Assembly (NCBI RefSeq): GCF_914271485.1
Contig: NZ_CAJZAG010000001.1
Coordinates: 868,001-932,000, forward strand
Reading direction: 5' to 3'
Origin: Cupriavidus pampae
GTDB taxonomy: Bacteria > Pseudomonadota > Gammaproteobacteria > Burkholderiales > Burkholderiaceae
Length of the DNA: 64,000 nt
The translations under genes and the position numbers were made by a program. A model generated the notes under the pieces. That model ran no database searches and was not told the DNA's origin. It saw nothing but the letters and a program-made list of their open reading frames with translations. Below are positions 9,682-21,110 of the stretch, one piece after another. Every line of letters begins with the position of its first letter. Position 1 is the first letter of the stretch.

Positions 9682-10836
9682 TCAATGCCGGGCTGACGGC
9701 TGCGGTTGTGGCATGGTCCATTCAAGGCGCTGAATCAGCGGCGCCAGCGCCAGCACGCCCTTTGCGGTATTGCGTACCGATAGCAGGGTGTGGGTCGGCG
9801 CCGAGTGCGGCTCCTGTACGATGTGCGTCGCGACCGGCACGTCGTGTGCGTCCGTCTGGATCAGTTGAGCGAGCAGATCGGTGCTGCCGGGCATAGCGGT
9901 GATCTGGAGCGTCAGATAGCGGGTGCGCGCGTCGAAGCGCTGGTATTCGTCACGGCGGGGGCGGCCCGTCGACACGATCATGCGACTGTTGCGCACGTCG
10001 AGCCGCAGCATGCCACCGTAGTCGACCACAAAACTGCGGCCCGCGGCCAGATCGAACGTCACGCTCGTGTGTCCCGTGGCGCCGTCCGGTGTGGTGTCGT
10101 GCATGGCATCGAGATCCCACGCATCGCTGCCGGCCACGGGGCATTGTTTCGTGCAGGCCGGGTGGATGCGCAGGACCTGCACGGCGCGAATGGCGTCATG
10201 CAGGCCATCGCGCCGCAGCGTTTCCGCGTCGACGTCGGTGTGGTATAGCGCCGCCTTGCCGAGGCCGCTGACACGCCGGAACACGGCCACACTGAAGCCC
10301 GGCGGCACGCGGATCGACGACACCGACGAGTCGAGTCGCGCCAGTCGCTTGTGCATGGGGCCGGGCCCGAGGCATTGCGCCTTGCCGTCGAATGCATCGT
10401 GTTCGTAGAAGCAGGCGGTCGCGACCACGCGGGCCGAGGCCAGCGCATGCCGCGGGATGCCCTGCGCCCGCAGTTCGGCGCCGTGCAACGATCGTCGCAG
10501 ACGCCATATGCGTCCACCGAAGCCAGGACGATCGGACACGATCAGTTCCTGGCCGGGGGCCACCTCGACACGGTTGACGGGATAATGCCGCGACGCGTCC
10601 GGTTGCCCCATCGTGAGATCGACGTCCTCGTCCGGACCCAGGCAGATGCGTGCCGGCATCGCGCCGCCTGCACCGTAGTAGCCGTTGTCGCTGGCGATCA
10701 GGCAGCTGCTGCGCTGCGGTTCGTCGTGGTTCGCCAGCACTGGCGCGCTACAGGCCAGGCAAAGCGTGAGGGGCAGTAAGCGGGTTAGTAAGCGGGTTAG
10801 TACGCGGGGCAGTACGCGGGGCAGTGCGCGGGTCAT
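9682..10836 (-). CDS. Secreted crystallin-like protein lacking the GNAT-like part (paralog C)
   Basis: First gene of the pair, 384 residues from the ATG at 10836 (MTRALPRVLPRVLTRLL), with a signal peptide ending near VLA/NHD. It matches the N-terminal half of its neighbour (7296-9677): module one (SCLIASDNGYYGAGG ... VNRVEVAPGQ), module two (ACFYEHDAFDGKAQCLGPG ... SSIRVPPGFSVAVFRR), then the beta region to LLSVRNTAKG, and it stops where the neighbour's Pro-rich linker begins. Duplication with domain loss or gain is the simplest reading. Its signal peptide is encoded by 12-base tandem repeats. An alternative ATG lies 11 codons upstream. Confidence 0.8.
   Translation of the reverse strand: MTRALPRVLPRVLTRLLTRLLPLTLCLACSAPVLANHDEPQRSSCLIASDNGYYGAGGAMPARICLGPDEDVDLTMGQPDASRHYPVNRVEVAPGQELIVSDRPGFGGRIWRLRRSLHGAELRAQGIPRHALASARVVATACFYEHDAFDGKAQCLGPGPMHKRLARLDSSVSSIRVPPGFSVAVFRRVSGLGKAALYHTDVDAETLRRDGLHDAIRAVQVLRIHPACTKQCPVAGSDAWDLDAMHDTTPDGATGHTSVTFDLAAGRSFVVDYGGMLRLDVRNSRMIVSTGRPRRDEYQRFDARTRYLTLQITAMPGSTDLLAQLIQTDAHDVPVATHIVQEPHSAPTHTLLSVRNTAKGVLALAPLIQRLEWTMPQPQPSARH
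10771..10836. repeat. 12-bp tandem repeat encoding a signal-peptide n-region
   Basis: Plus-strand units gcgggttagtaa (10780), gcgggttagtac (10792), gcggggcagtac (10804), gcggggcagtgc (10816) and part of a fifth (10828), with a degenerate unit before 10780. Read on the minus strand they give repeated (R/T)-V/L-L-(P/T) blocks at the start of the secreted protein. Twelve bases keep the frame, so copy number can vary without frameshift. Confidence 0.85.
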
Positions 10837-10923
10837 CGTCGTCTTGCTCACTAGCGAGTTGCGATGCATCCAAGCTAGCGGCAAGACGAGCCATGCGAAA
10901 TGGCCGATGCGCGAAATTGCGGA

Positions 10924-12186
<1,263 letters not shown>

Positions 12187-12198
12187 CTATCGGAAGAT

Positions 12199-13392
12199 TC
12201 AGAACGCGTCGCCCGGCACGCGGATCCAGCCTTCCATCAGCACGCGCGCGCTGCGGCTCATGATGGCCTTGGTCACCACCCATTCGCCGTCCACGCGTTT
12301 TGCCTCGGCACCGACACGCAGCGTGCCCGACGGGTGGCCGAAGCGCACCGCCTCACGCTCGCCGCCGCCGGCGGCCAGGTTCACCAGCGTGCCCGGGATA
12401 CTGGCCGCGGTGCCGATGGCCACCGCCGCGGTGCCCATCATCGCGTGATGCAGCACACCCATGGACAGCGCGCGCACCAGCAGATCGACGTCGCCGGCTT
12501 CGACCTGCTTGCCGCTCGAGGCCGCGTAGCTGGCGGGCCTGGCCACGAACGCAACCTTGGGCGTGTGCTGGCGCGTCTTGGCTTCGGACGCGTCCTTGAT
12601 CAGTCCCATGCGCAGCGCGCCGGCCGTGCGAATGGTCTCGAACATCGCCAGCGCCTTGGCGTCGCTGTTGATGTCGCGCTGCAACTCGGTGCCGGTGTAG
12701 CCGATCGCCTCCGCATTGATAAAGATCGTCGGAATGCCCGCGTTGATCATCGTCGCCTTGAGCGTACCGACGCCCGGTACCACGAGGTCGTCGACCACGT
12801 TGCCGGTCGGGAACATCGAACCGCCACCCGCGTCGGGCTCATCGGCGGCCGGGTCCATGAACTCGAGCTGAACCTCGGCGGCAGGGAAGGTGACCCCGTC
12901 CAGTTCGAAGTCGCCGGTTTCCTGTACCTGACCATCGGTGATCGGCACATGCGAGACGATGGTCTTGCCGATGTTGGCCTGCCAGATCCGCACGGTGACC
13001 GTGCCGTTGCGCGGAATGCGGCTGGCCTCGATAAAGCCGTTGCTGATCGCGAACGGTCCCACCGCGGCGGACAGGTTGCCGCAATTGCCGCTCCAGTCGA
13101 CAAATGGCGAGTCGATCGATACCTGACCGAACAGGTAATCGACGTCGTGACCGGGCCGCGTGCTTTGCGAGATGATCACGGTCTTGCTCGTGCTCGACGT
13201 GGCGCCACCCATGCCGTCGATCTGCTTGGCATAGGGGTCGGGGCTGCCGATCACGCGCAGCAGCAATGCATCGCGTGCGGCGCCGGGCACCTGCGCGCGT
13301 TCCGGCAGGTCCTGCAGGCGAAAGAACACACCCTTGCTGGTGCCGCCACGCAGGTACGTGGCGGGGATCTTGATTTGCGGTGCGTGAGCCAT
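12199..13392 (-). CDS. prpF: 2-methylaconitate cis-trans isomerase PrpF
   Basis: Isomerises the 2-methylaconitate made by AcnD so that 2-methylisocitrate can be formed in the methylcitrate cycle. 397 residues of the PrpF/DAP-epimerase-like fold, with the N-terminal RGGTSKGVFF, GGATSSTSKTVII, and SGNCGNLSAAVGPFAI, which carries the conserved Cys. Last gene of the minus-strand prp operon, 24 bases after acnD. Pairing of acnD with prpF replaces PrpD in many proteobacteria, and no prpD is in this operon. Confidence 0.95.
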   Translation of the reverse strand: MAHAPQIKIPATYLRGGTSKGVFFRLQDLPERAQVPGAARDALLLRVIGSPDPYAKQIDGMGGATSSTSKTVIISQSTRPGHDVDYLFGQVSIDSPFVDWSGNCGNLSAAVGPFAISNGFIEASRIPRNGTVTVRIWQANIGKTIVSHVPITDGQVQETGDFELDGVTFPAAEVQLEFMDPAADEPDAGGGSMFPTGNVVDDLVVPGVGTLKATMINAGIPTIFINAEAIGYTGTELQRDINSDAKALAMFETIRTAGALRMGLIKDASEAKTRQHTPKVAFVARPASYAASSGKQVEAGDVDLLVRALSMGVLHHAMMGTAAVAIGTAASIPGTLVNLAAGGGEREAVRFGHPSGTLRVGAEAKRVDGEWVVTKAIMSRSARVLMEGWIRVPGDAF

Positions 13393-13416
13393 GTTGCGTC
13401 CTTGTGTATGTGCCGC

Positions 13417-16011
13417 TCAGGCGGTCTGCGCCGATTCGAGGAAGTCCTGCGCAAAGCGCTGCAGCACGCCGCCGGCCTCGTAGATCGAGACTTCCTCGGC
13501 GGTGTCCAGCCGGCATTGCACTGGCACTTCCACACGGTCACCATCGCGCCGATTGATGACCAGCGTCAGCTCGGCGCCCGGCTTGCGCGCGCCGATCACG
13601 TCGAACGTCTCGGTGCCGTCGATGCCAAGCGTGGTGCGGTTGGTGCCCGGTTTGAACTCGAGCGGCAGCACGCCCATCCCAACGAGGTTGGTGCGGTGGA
13701 TGCGCTCGAAGCCTTCGGCGACGATGGCTTCCACGCCCGCCAGCCGCACGCCCTTGGCCGCCCAGTCGCGCGACGAACCCTGACCGTAGTCGGCGCCGGC
13801 AATGATGATCAGCGGCTGCTTGCGTTCCATATAGGTCTCGATCGCTTCCCACATGCGGGCGATCTTGCCTTCCGGTTCGATCCGCGCGAGCGAGCCGGCC
13901 TTGACCTGACCGTCGACCACCACCATCTCGTTCTTCAACGTCGGGTTGGCAAAGGTCGCGCGTTGCGCGGTCAGGTGATCGCCACGGTGGGTCGCGTACG
14001 AGTTGAAGTCTTCCTCGGGCAGGCCCATCTTCGCGAGGTATTCGCCCGCCGCGCTGTCGAGCAGAATCGCGTTCGACGGCGACAGGTGGTCGGTGGTGAT
14101 GTTGTCACCGAGCACCGCGAGCGGCCGCATGCCTTGCAGCGCGCGTTCCCCCGCGAGCGCGCCTTCCCAGTACGGCGGACGACGGATATACGTGCTCTGC
14201 GGGCGCCAGTCGTACAGCGGCGGGGCCATCTCACCGTTATCCACGGTCAGCGCGAACATCGGATCGTAGACCTGACGGAACTGCGACGGCTTGACGCTTT
14301 GCGCGACGATCGCATCGATCTCCTCGTCGCTCGGCCAGATATCCTTGAGCGTCACGGGCTTGCCGTCGGCGTCGTGGCCCAGCACATCGCGCTCGATATC
14401 GAAGCGGATGGTGCCGGCAATCGCGTAGGCCACCACCAGCGGCGGCGAGGCCAGAAAGGCCTGCTTGGCGTACGGGTGGATGCGGCCGTCGAAGTTGCGG
14501 TTGCCGGAGAGCACGGCGGTCGCATACAGGTCGCGATCGATGATCTCTTTCTGGATGACCGGATCGAGCGCGCCGGACATGCCATTGCACGTGGTGCAGG
14601 CAAACGCGACGATGCCGAAACCGAGTTTCTCGAGTTCGGGCAGCAGGTTCGACGCTTCGAGGTACAACTCCACCGCCTTCGAGCCCGGCGCCAGCGACGA
14701 CTTGACCCACGGCTTGCGCGTGAGGCCACGCGCGTTGGCGTTGCGCGCCAGCAGCGCGGCCGCGATCACGTTGCGCGGGTTGCTGGTATTCGTGCAGCTG
14801 GTAATGGCCGCGATGATCACCGCGCCGTCGGGCATCTGGCCCGGCACTTCCTCCCACTTGCCCGCGATACCGCGCGCGGCCAGGTCTGACGTCGGCAGGC
14901 GCTTGTGCGGATTGGACGGGCCGGCCATATTGCGGACCACCGTCGACAGATCGAAATGCAGCGTGCGCTCGTACTCGGCATTCACCAGGCTGTCGGCCCA
15001 CAGGCCGGCGGTCTTCGCGTAGGTCTCGACCAGCGCCACCTGCTCGTCGGTGCGGCCCGTGAGCTTCAGGTAGTCGATGGTCTGCGTGTCGATAAAGAAC
15101 ATTGCCGCGGTGGCGCCATACTCGGGTGCCATGTTCGAGATGGTCGCGCGGTCGCCCAGCGTGAGGCTCGCGGCGCCTTCGCCGCGGAACTCGAGATAGG
15201 CGCCAACCACCTTTTCCTTGCGCAGGAATTCGGTCAGCGCGAGCACGATGTCGGTGGCGGTGATGCCGGGCTGGCGGCGGCCGCTCAGTTCCACGCCGAC
15301 GATATCGGGCAGGCGGATCCACGAGGCGCGGCCGAGCATCACGTTTTCGGCTTCCAGACCGCCCACGCCGATGGCGATCACGCCGAGCGCGTCGACGTGC
15401 GGCGTATGGCTGTCGGTGCCGACGCAGGTGTCGGGGTAGGCCACGCCGTTGTCGGCGTGGATCACGGGCGACATCTTCTCCAGATTGATCTGGTGCATGA
15501 TGCCGTTGCCGGGCGGGATCACGTCGACGTTGCGAAACGCCTTCTTGGTCCAGTCGATAAAGTGGAAGCGGTCCTCGTTGCGGCGATCCTCGATGGCGCG
15601 GTTCTTGGTGAACGCATCGGGGTCGAAGCCGCCGCACTCGACGGCCAGCGAATGGTCGACGATCAGCTGCGTCGGCACCACGGGGTTGACCAGGGAAGGG
15701 TCGCCACCGGCGTCGGCAATCGCGTCGCGCAGGCCGGCCAGGTCGACCAGCGCGGTCTGGCCGAGGATGTCGTGGCAGACCACGCGCGCGGGGAACCACG
15801 GGAAATCGAGATCGCGCTTGCGATCGATGAGCTGGCGCAGCGAAGCCGTCAGCGTGGCGGGGTCGCAGCGGCGCACGAGGTTCTCGGCCAGCACGCGCGA
15901 GGTGTAGGGCAGCTTGTCGTAGGCACCGGGCTCGATGGCCTCGACCGCGGCGCGCGTGTCGAAGTAATCGAGGTCGGTACCCGGAAGGCGCTTGCGGTAA
16001 TCGGTATTCAT
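13417..16011 (-). CDS. acnD: Fe/S-dependent 2-methylisocitrate dehydratase AcnD
   Basis: Aconitase-family dehydratase that converts 2-methylcitrate to 2-methylaconitate. 864 residues, the usual AcnD length. Cluster ligands are in AITSCTNTSNP and FACTTCNGMSG; CVGTDSHTPHVDALGVIAIGVGG is the family signature, and the swivel domain has GADYGQGSSRDWAAKGV. AcnD/AcnA cannot be told apart by motifs alone, but the place between prpC and prpF decides. A 72-base gap with a hairpin repeat separates it from prpC. Confidence 0.96.
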   Translation of the reverse strand: MNTDYRKRLPGTDLDYFDTRAAVEAIEPGAYDKLPYTSRVLAENLVRRCDPATLTASLRQLIDRKRDLDFPWFPARVVCHDILGQTALVDLAGLRDAIADAGGDPSLVNPVVPTQLIVDHSLAVECGGFDPDAFTKNRAIEDRRNEDRFHFIDWTKKAFRNVDVIPPGNGIMHQINLEKMSPVIHADNGVAYPDTCVGTDSHTPHVDALGVIAIGVGGLEAENVMLGRASWIRLPDIVGVELSGRRQPGITATDIVLALTEFLRKEKVVGAYLEFRGEGAASLTLGDRATISNMAPEYGATAAMFFIDTQTIDYLKLTGRTDEQVALVETYAKTAGLWADSLVNAEYERTLHFDLSTVVRNMAGPSNPHKRLPTSDLAARGIAGKWEEVPGQMPDGAVIIAAITSCTNTSNPRNVIAAALLARNANARGLTRKPWVKSSLAPGSKAVELYLEASNLLPELEKLGFGIVAFACTTCNGMSGALDPVIQKEIIDRDLYATAVLSGNRNFDGRIHPYAKQAFLASPPLVVAYAIAGTIRFDIERDVLGHDADGKPVTLKDIWPSDEEIDAIVAQSVKPSQFRQVYDPMFALTVDNGEMAPPLYDWRPQSTYIRRPPYWEGALAGERALQGMRPLAVLGDNITTDHLSPSNAILLDSAAGEYLAKMGLPEEDFNSYATHRGDHLTAQRATFANPTLKNEMVVVDGQVKAGSLARIEPEGKIARMWEAIETYMERKQPLIIIAGADYGQGSSRDWAAKGVRLAGVEAIVAEGFERIHRTNLVGMGVLPLEFKPGTNRTTLGIDGTETFDVIGARKPGAELTLVINRRDGDRVEVPVQCRLDTAEEVSIYEAGGVLQRFAQDFLESAQTA

Positions 16012-16035
16012 GGCTGTGGGGCCCTCTTGATGTTC

Positions 16036-16080
16036 TCCCTCTCCCTAGGGAAACCTGAGGGAGAGGGGTGGGGTGAGGGT
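16036..16080. repeat. GC-rich hairpin repeat between prpC and acnD
   Basis: CTCCCTCTCCCTAGGG... followed by ...AGGGAGAGGGGTGGGGTGAGGG, an imperfect inverted repeat. It belongs to the same family as the copies at 24635, 30072, 32331 and 38125. Here it is inside an operon, so a role in mRNA stability or attenuation is possible. Confidence 0.75.
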
Positions 16081-16083
16081 GGT

Positions 16084-17238
16084 TTAACGCTTCTCGATCG
16101 GCACGAACTTCAGGTTCTCGGGACCCGTGTAGTTCGCGCTTGGGCGAATGATCTTGTTGTCGATACGTTGCTCGATGATGTGCGCGGCCCAGCCCGAGGT
16201 ACGCGCGATCACGAACAGCGGGGTGAACATCGCGGTCGGCACACCCATCATGTGGTAGCTCACCGCGCTGAACCAGTCGAGGTTCGGGAACATCTTCTTG
16301 GCGTCCCACATCACCGTTTCCAGACGCTCGGCGATATTGAACATTTTCATCGAGCCGGCATCCTTGGACAGGCGCTTGGCCACTTCCTTGATGACCTGGT
16401 TGCGCGGATCGCCAATCGTGTACACCGGGTGGCCGAAGCCGATCACCACTTCCTTGGCCTCCACGCGGCGGCGGATATCCGCTTCGGCTTCATCGGGCGT
16501 GTCGTAGCGCTTCTGCACCTCGAACGCCACCTCGTTGGCGCCGCCATGCTTCGGGCCGCGCAGCGCGCCGATCGCGCCGGCGATCGCCGAGTACATGTCC
16601 GAACCCGTGCCGGCGATCACGCGCGCGGCAAAGGTCGAGGCGTTGAACTCGTGCTCGGCATACAGGTTCAGCGAGGTCTGCATCGCGCGCTCCCACAGCT
16701 TCGACGGCGTCTTGCCGTGGAACAGCGTGAGGAAGTGCCCGGCGATCGAGTCGTCGTCGGTTTCCACTTCGATGCGGCGGCCGTTATTGCTGTAGTGGTA
16801 CCAGTACACCAGCATCGAGCCGAGGCTGGCCATCAGGCGGTCCGCGATGTCGCGCGCGCCCGGTACGTTGTGGTCGTCCTTCTCGGGTAGCACCGTGCCG
16901 AGCACCGACACGCCGGTACGCATCACGTCCATCGGGTGCGCGCCGGCCGGTACCCATTCGAGCGCGGCCTTGACGTTGGCGGGCAGGCCTCTTAGCGACT
17001 TCAGTTTGGCCTTGTATGCGGCCAGCTCCGCCTTGTTCGGGAGCTTGCCGTGCACCAGCAGATGCGCGATTTCCTCGAACTCGCACGTATCGGCGACATC
17101 GAGAATGTCGTAGCCACGATAGTGGAGGTCATTGCCGCTGCGGCCCACCGTGCAGAGCGCGGTGTTGCCAGCCGTGACGCCGGACAGCGCGACGGATTTC
17201 TTGGGCTTGGGCGTGGCGAGCGGTTGTGCTTCGGACAT
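16084..17238 (-). CDS. prpC: 2-methylcitrate synthase PrpC
   Basis: Condenses propionyl-CoA with oxaloacetate to 2-methylcitrate. 384 residues from the ATG at 17238 ([20 protein letters not shown]), preceded by a good AGGAG at 8 bases; a longer frame to 17337 exists but its 33 extra residues are Thr/Arg-rich and unlike the family. Citrate-synthase motifs are [45 protein letters not shown] and GFGHPVY. It follows prpB by 98 bases and precedes acnD. Confidence 0.96.
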   Translation of the reverse strand: MSEAQPLATPKPKKSVALSGVTAGNTALCTVGRSGNDLHYRGYDILDVADTCEFEEIAHLLVHGKLPNKAELAAYKAKLKSLRGLPANVKAALEWVPAGAHPMDVMRTGVSVLGTVLPEKDDHNVPGARDIADRLMASLGSMLVYWYHYSNNGRRIEVETDDDSIAGHFLTLFHGKTPSKLWERAMQTSLNLYAEHEFNASTFAARVIAGTGSDMYSAIAGAIGALRGPKHGGANEVAFEVQKRYDTPDEAEADIRRRVEAKEVVIGFGHPVYTIGDPRNQVIKEVAKRLSKDAGSMKMFNIAERLETVMWDAKKMFPNLDWFSAVSYHMMGVPTAMFTPLFVIARTSGWAAHIIEQRIDNKIIRPSANYTGPENLKFVPIEKR

Positions 17239-17336
17239 AGGGGTCTCCTGGGTTGTGCTGGGGGTTGTGCCGGCGGTCGTGCGCTCTGTTGGCGCGTCGG
17301 TCCTGACCTGTCTGGCGGCGGGTGTGCGGCGGGACA

Positions 17337-18245
17337 TCAGCGAGCCTTGCCCTTGGCGAACAGGGCATCCAGCTTCTGTTCGTAGTCATGGTAGCCGATG
17401 CGTTCATACAGTTCCTGACGCGTCTGCATGGTGTCGACGACGTTCTGTTGCGTGCCATCGCGGCGGATCGCCTCGAACACATTCTCGGCGGCCTTGTTCA
17501 TCGCGCGGAACGCGGACAGCGGGTACAGCACCATCGACACGCCGACCGAGGCCAGCTCGTCGCGCGTGAAATACGGCGTGGCGCCGAACTCGGTGATATT
17601 GGCCAGTACCGGCACCTTTACGGCGTCGACGAAGCGGCGGTACATCTCGAGGTCGGTCATGGCCTCGGGGAAGATTGCATCGGCGCCGGCTTCCACGCAG
17701 GCCACGGCGCGCGCGAGCGCGGCATCGAAGCCTTCCACGGCCAGCGCGTCGGTGCGGGCCATGATCACGAAGTTCTCGTCGGTGCGCGCATCCACCGCGG
17801 CCTTGACGCGATCGACCATCTCGTCCTGCGTGACGATTTCCTTGTTGGGGCGGTGGCCGCAGCGCTTCGCGCCGACCTGGTCTTCGATATGCATGGCGGC
17901 CGCGCCGAACTTGATCAGCGAGCGCGTGGTGCGCGCGACATTGAACGCGGACGAGCCGAAGCCGGTGTCGACGTCGACCAGCAGCGGCAGGTCGCAGACG
18001 TCGGTGATGCGGCGGATATCGGTCAGCACGTCGTCGAGATTCGAGATGCCGAGGTCAGGCATGCCCAGCGAGCCGGCCGCGACGCCACCACCGGACAGAT
18101 AGATGGCCCGATACCCGGACCGCTTGGCCAGCAACGCATGATTGGCGTTGATCGTTCCCGGGATCTGCAGCGGGCGTTCATCGGCGAGTGCCTGGCGGAA
18201 GCGGGCACCGGCGGAGCGGGCGAGATCGGCGGCGGAAAAGGTCAT
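17337..18245 (-). CDS. prpB: 2-methylisocitrate lyase PrpB
   Basis: Cleaves 2-methylisocitrate to pyruvate and succinate, the last step of the cycle. 302 residues of the isocitrate lyase/PEP mutase fold: [16 protein letters not shown], metal-binding DVDTGFG (Asp91, Asp93), HIEDQ (Glu121) and the catalytic Cys129 in KRCGHRPNK. First gene of the operon; a sigma-54 promoter lies about 40 bases upstream. No strong Shine-Dalgarno is visible before the ATG. Confidence 0.97.
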   Translation of the reverse strand: MTFSAADLARSAGARFRQALADERPLQIPGTINANHALLAKRSGYRAIYLSGGGVAAGSLGMPDLGISNLDDVLTDIRRITDVCDLPLLVDVDTGFGSSAFNVARTTRSLIKFGAAAMHIEDQVGAKRCGHRPNKEIVTQDEMVDRVKAAVDARTDENFVIMARTDALAVEGFDAALARAVACVEAGADAIFPEAMTDLEMYRRFVDAVKVPVLANITEFGATPYFTRDELASVGVSMVLYPLSAFRAMNKAAENVFEAIRRDGTQQNVVDTMQTRQELYERIGYHDYEQKLDALFAKGKAR

Positions 18246-18284
18246 GGGTTCGGGTCGGAGTTGGGTGAAGAACGGAAGGAATGC

Positions 18285-18299
18285 GCAAGGGATGTGCCA
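18285..18299 (-). promoter_or_regulatory. Sigma-54 (-24/-12) promoter of prpBC-acnD-prpF
   Basis: On the minus strand TGGCAC (18299-18294), five bases, then TTGC (18288-18285), an exact match to the core of the sigma-54 consensus with correct spacing. Transcription would start near 18273, leaving a leader of about 28 bases before prpB. PrpR, encoded divergently, is a sigma-54 activator, which agrees. Confidence 0.9.
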
Positions 18300-18429
18300 A
18301 CGCGTGACATGTTCCTCGGCAGGGTCGAGGCGATAGCCAATAATCGTTGAAAATCAACGGCCTGTGCGTGGTTATTGATGTGTTGTCTCCGTATGGGCGC
18401 GCATTGTATGCCACTTGTGATGCTGCAAT

Positions 18430-18472
18430 ATTTCAATATTGAAATGCATATGAATTTCAGAATTGAAATGCA
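18430..18472. promoter_or_regulatory. Two inverted repeats, candidate PrpR upstream activator sites
   Basis: ATTTCAATATTGAAAT (18430-18445) is a perfect 16-base palindrome, and ATTTCAGAATTGAAAT (18454-18469) is a near copy, 24 bases centre to centre; both are followed by GCA. They lie about 140 bases upstream of the prpB -24 element, a usual distance for a sigma-54 enhancer, and just before prpR, so autoregulation is also possible. Assignment to PrpR is inference. Confidence 0.75.
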
Positions 18473-18528
18473 GCGTGATCCGGCGCAGAATGGCCGCTTC
18501 AATATACGCCCGTCACGCGCGTCCTTCC

Positions 18529-20565
<2,037 letters not shown>

Positions 20566-20596
20566 TGCCAGTGGCTACCTGAAATCGCGCACAACT

Positions 20597-20624
20597 GGTC
20601 ATTGGCCGAGGCCGCCCAATGACC
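20597..20624. other. Perfect inverted repeat downstream of prpR
   Basis: GGTCATTGG (20597-20605) and CCAATGACC (20616-20624) with a 10-base centre. It lies 31 bases after the prpR stop and 51 bases before the AhpD-like gene. It could be a terminator stem (no T-tract) or an operator for the downstream gene. Confidence 0.5.
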
Positions 20625-20675
20625 TACCGTAACCGGTACCGTGACCTTTGATCGTGCCGACCGCGATCGTTTGCG

Positions 20676-21110
20676 ATGCCCCTTCGCCTCGACGCCTCCC
20701 AGGCCAATCGCCTCAGCATGGAGTTGCTGTTGCGGCTCGATCGCCGCAGCGATGGCTATCGCCTCGAACACTCGCTCGCCGACCTTGTGCGCCTGCGCGT
20801 GTCGCAGCTCAATGGCTGCCCGTACTGCATCGACCTGCATACGACGCGCGCGCGTCGCGCGGGCGAGATGGACACGCGCATCGACCTGCTGCCCGCGTGG
20901 CGCGAGAGTGCGTTCTATACCGATCGCGAACGCGCGGCACTCGGCTGGGCCGAGGCCGTGACGCAACTGGCGGCGCACGTACCCGACCCCGAGTGGGACG
21001 CGGTGCGCCCGCATTTCTCGGACCGCGAACTGGTTGATCTGACGCTGCTGATCAACGCCATCAACGCCCTGAACCGCTTCGGCATCGCGTTCCGGCGCAC
21101 GCCGGCCTAA
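20676..21110 (+). CDS. AhpD-like / carboxymuconolactone decarboxylase family protein
   Basis: 144-residue protein of the alkylhydroperoxidase AhpD fold, probably a thiol peroxidase or reductase of unknown substrate. NGCPYCIDLHT carries the CXXC pair (Cys48, Cys51) and the family His. A second copy at 22640-23077 has its cysteines at the same positions and the same ending (NALNRFGIAFRRTPA versus NAWNRFAISFRKTPV), so the two are paralogs. Its stop overlaps by four bases the stop of the convergent gene at 21107. Confidence 0.9.
   Translation: MPLRLDASQANRLSMELLLRLDRRSDGYRLEHSLADLVRLRVSQLNGCPYCIDLHTTRARRAGEMDTRIDLLPAWRESAFYTDRERAALGWAEAVTQLAAHVPDPEWDAVRPHFSDRELVDLTLLINAINALNRFGIAFRRTPA

Noticed and set aside
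17239-17337. Longer N-terminus for PrpC starting at 17337
   Set aside because: The extra residues are Thr/Arg-rich and unlike citrate synthases, while a good ribosome site stands before the ATG at 17238.
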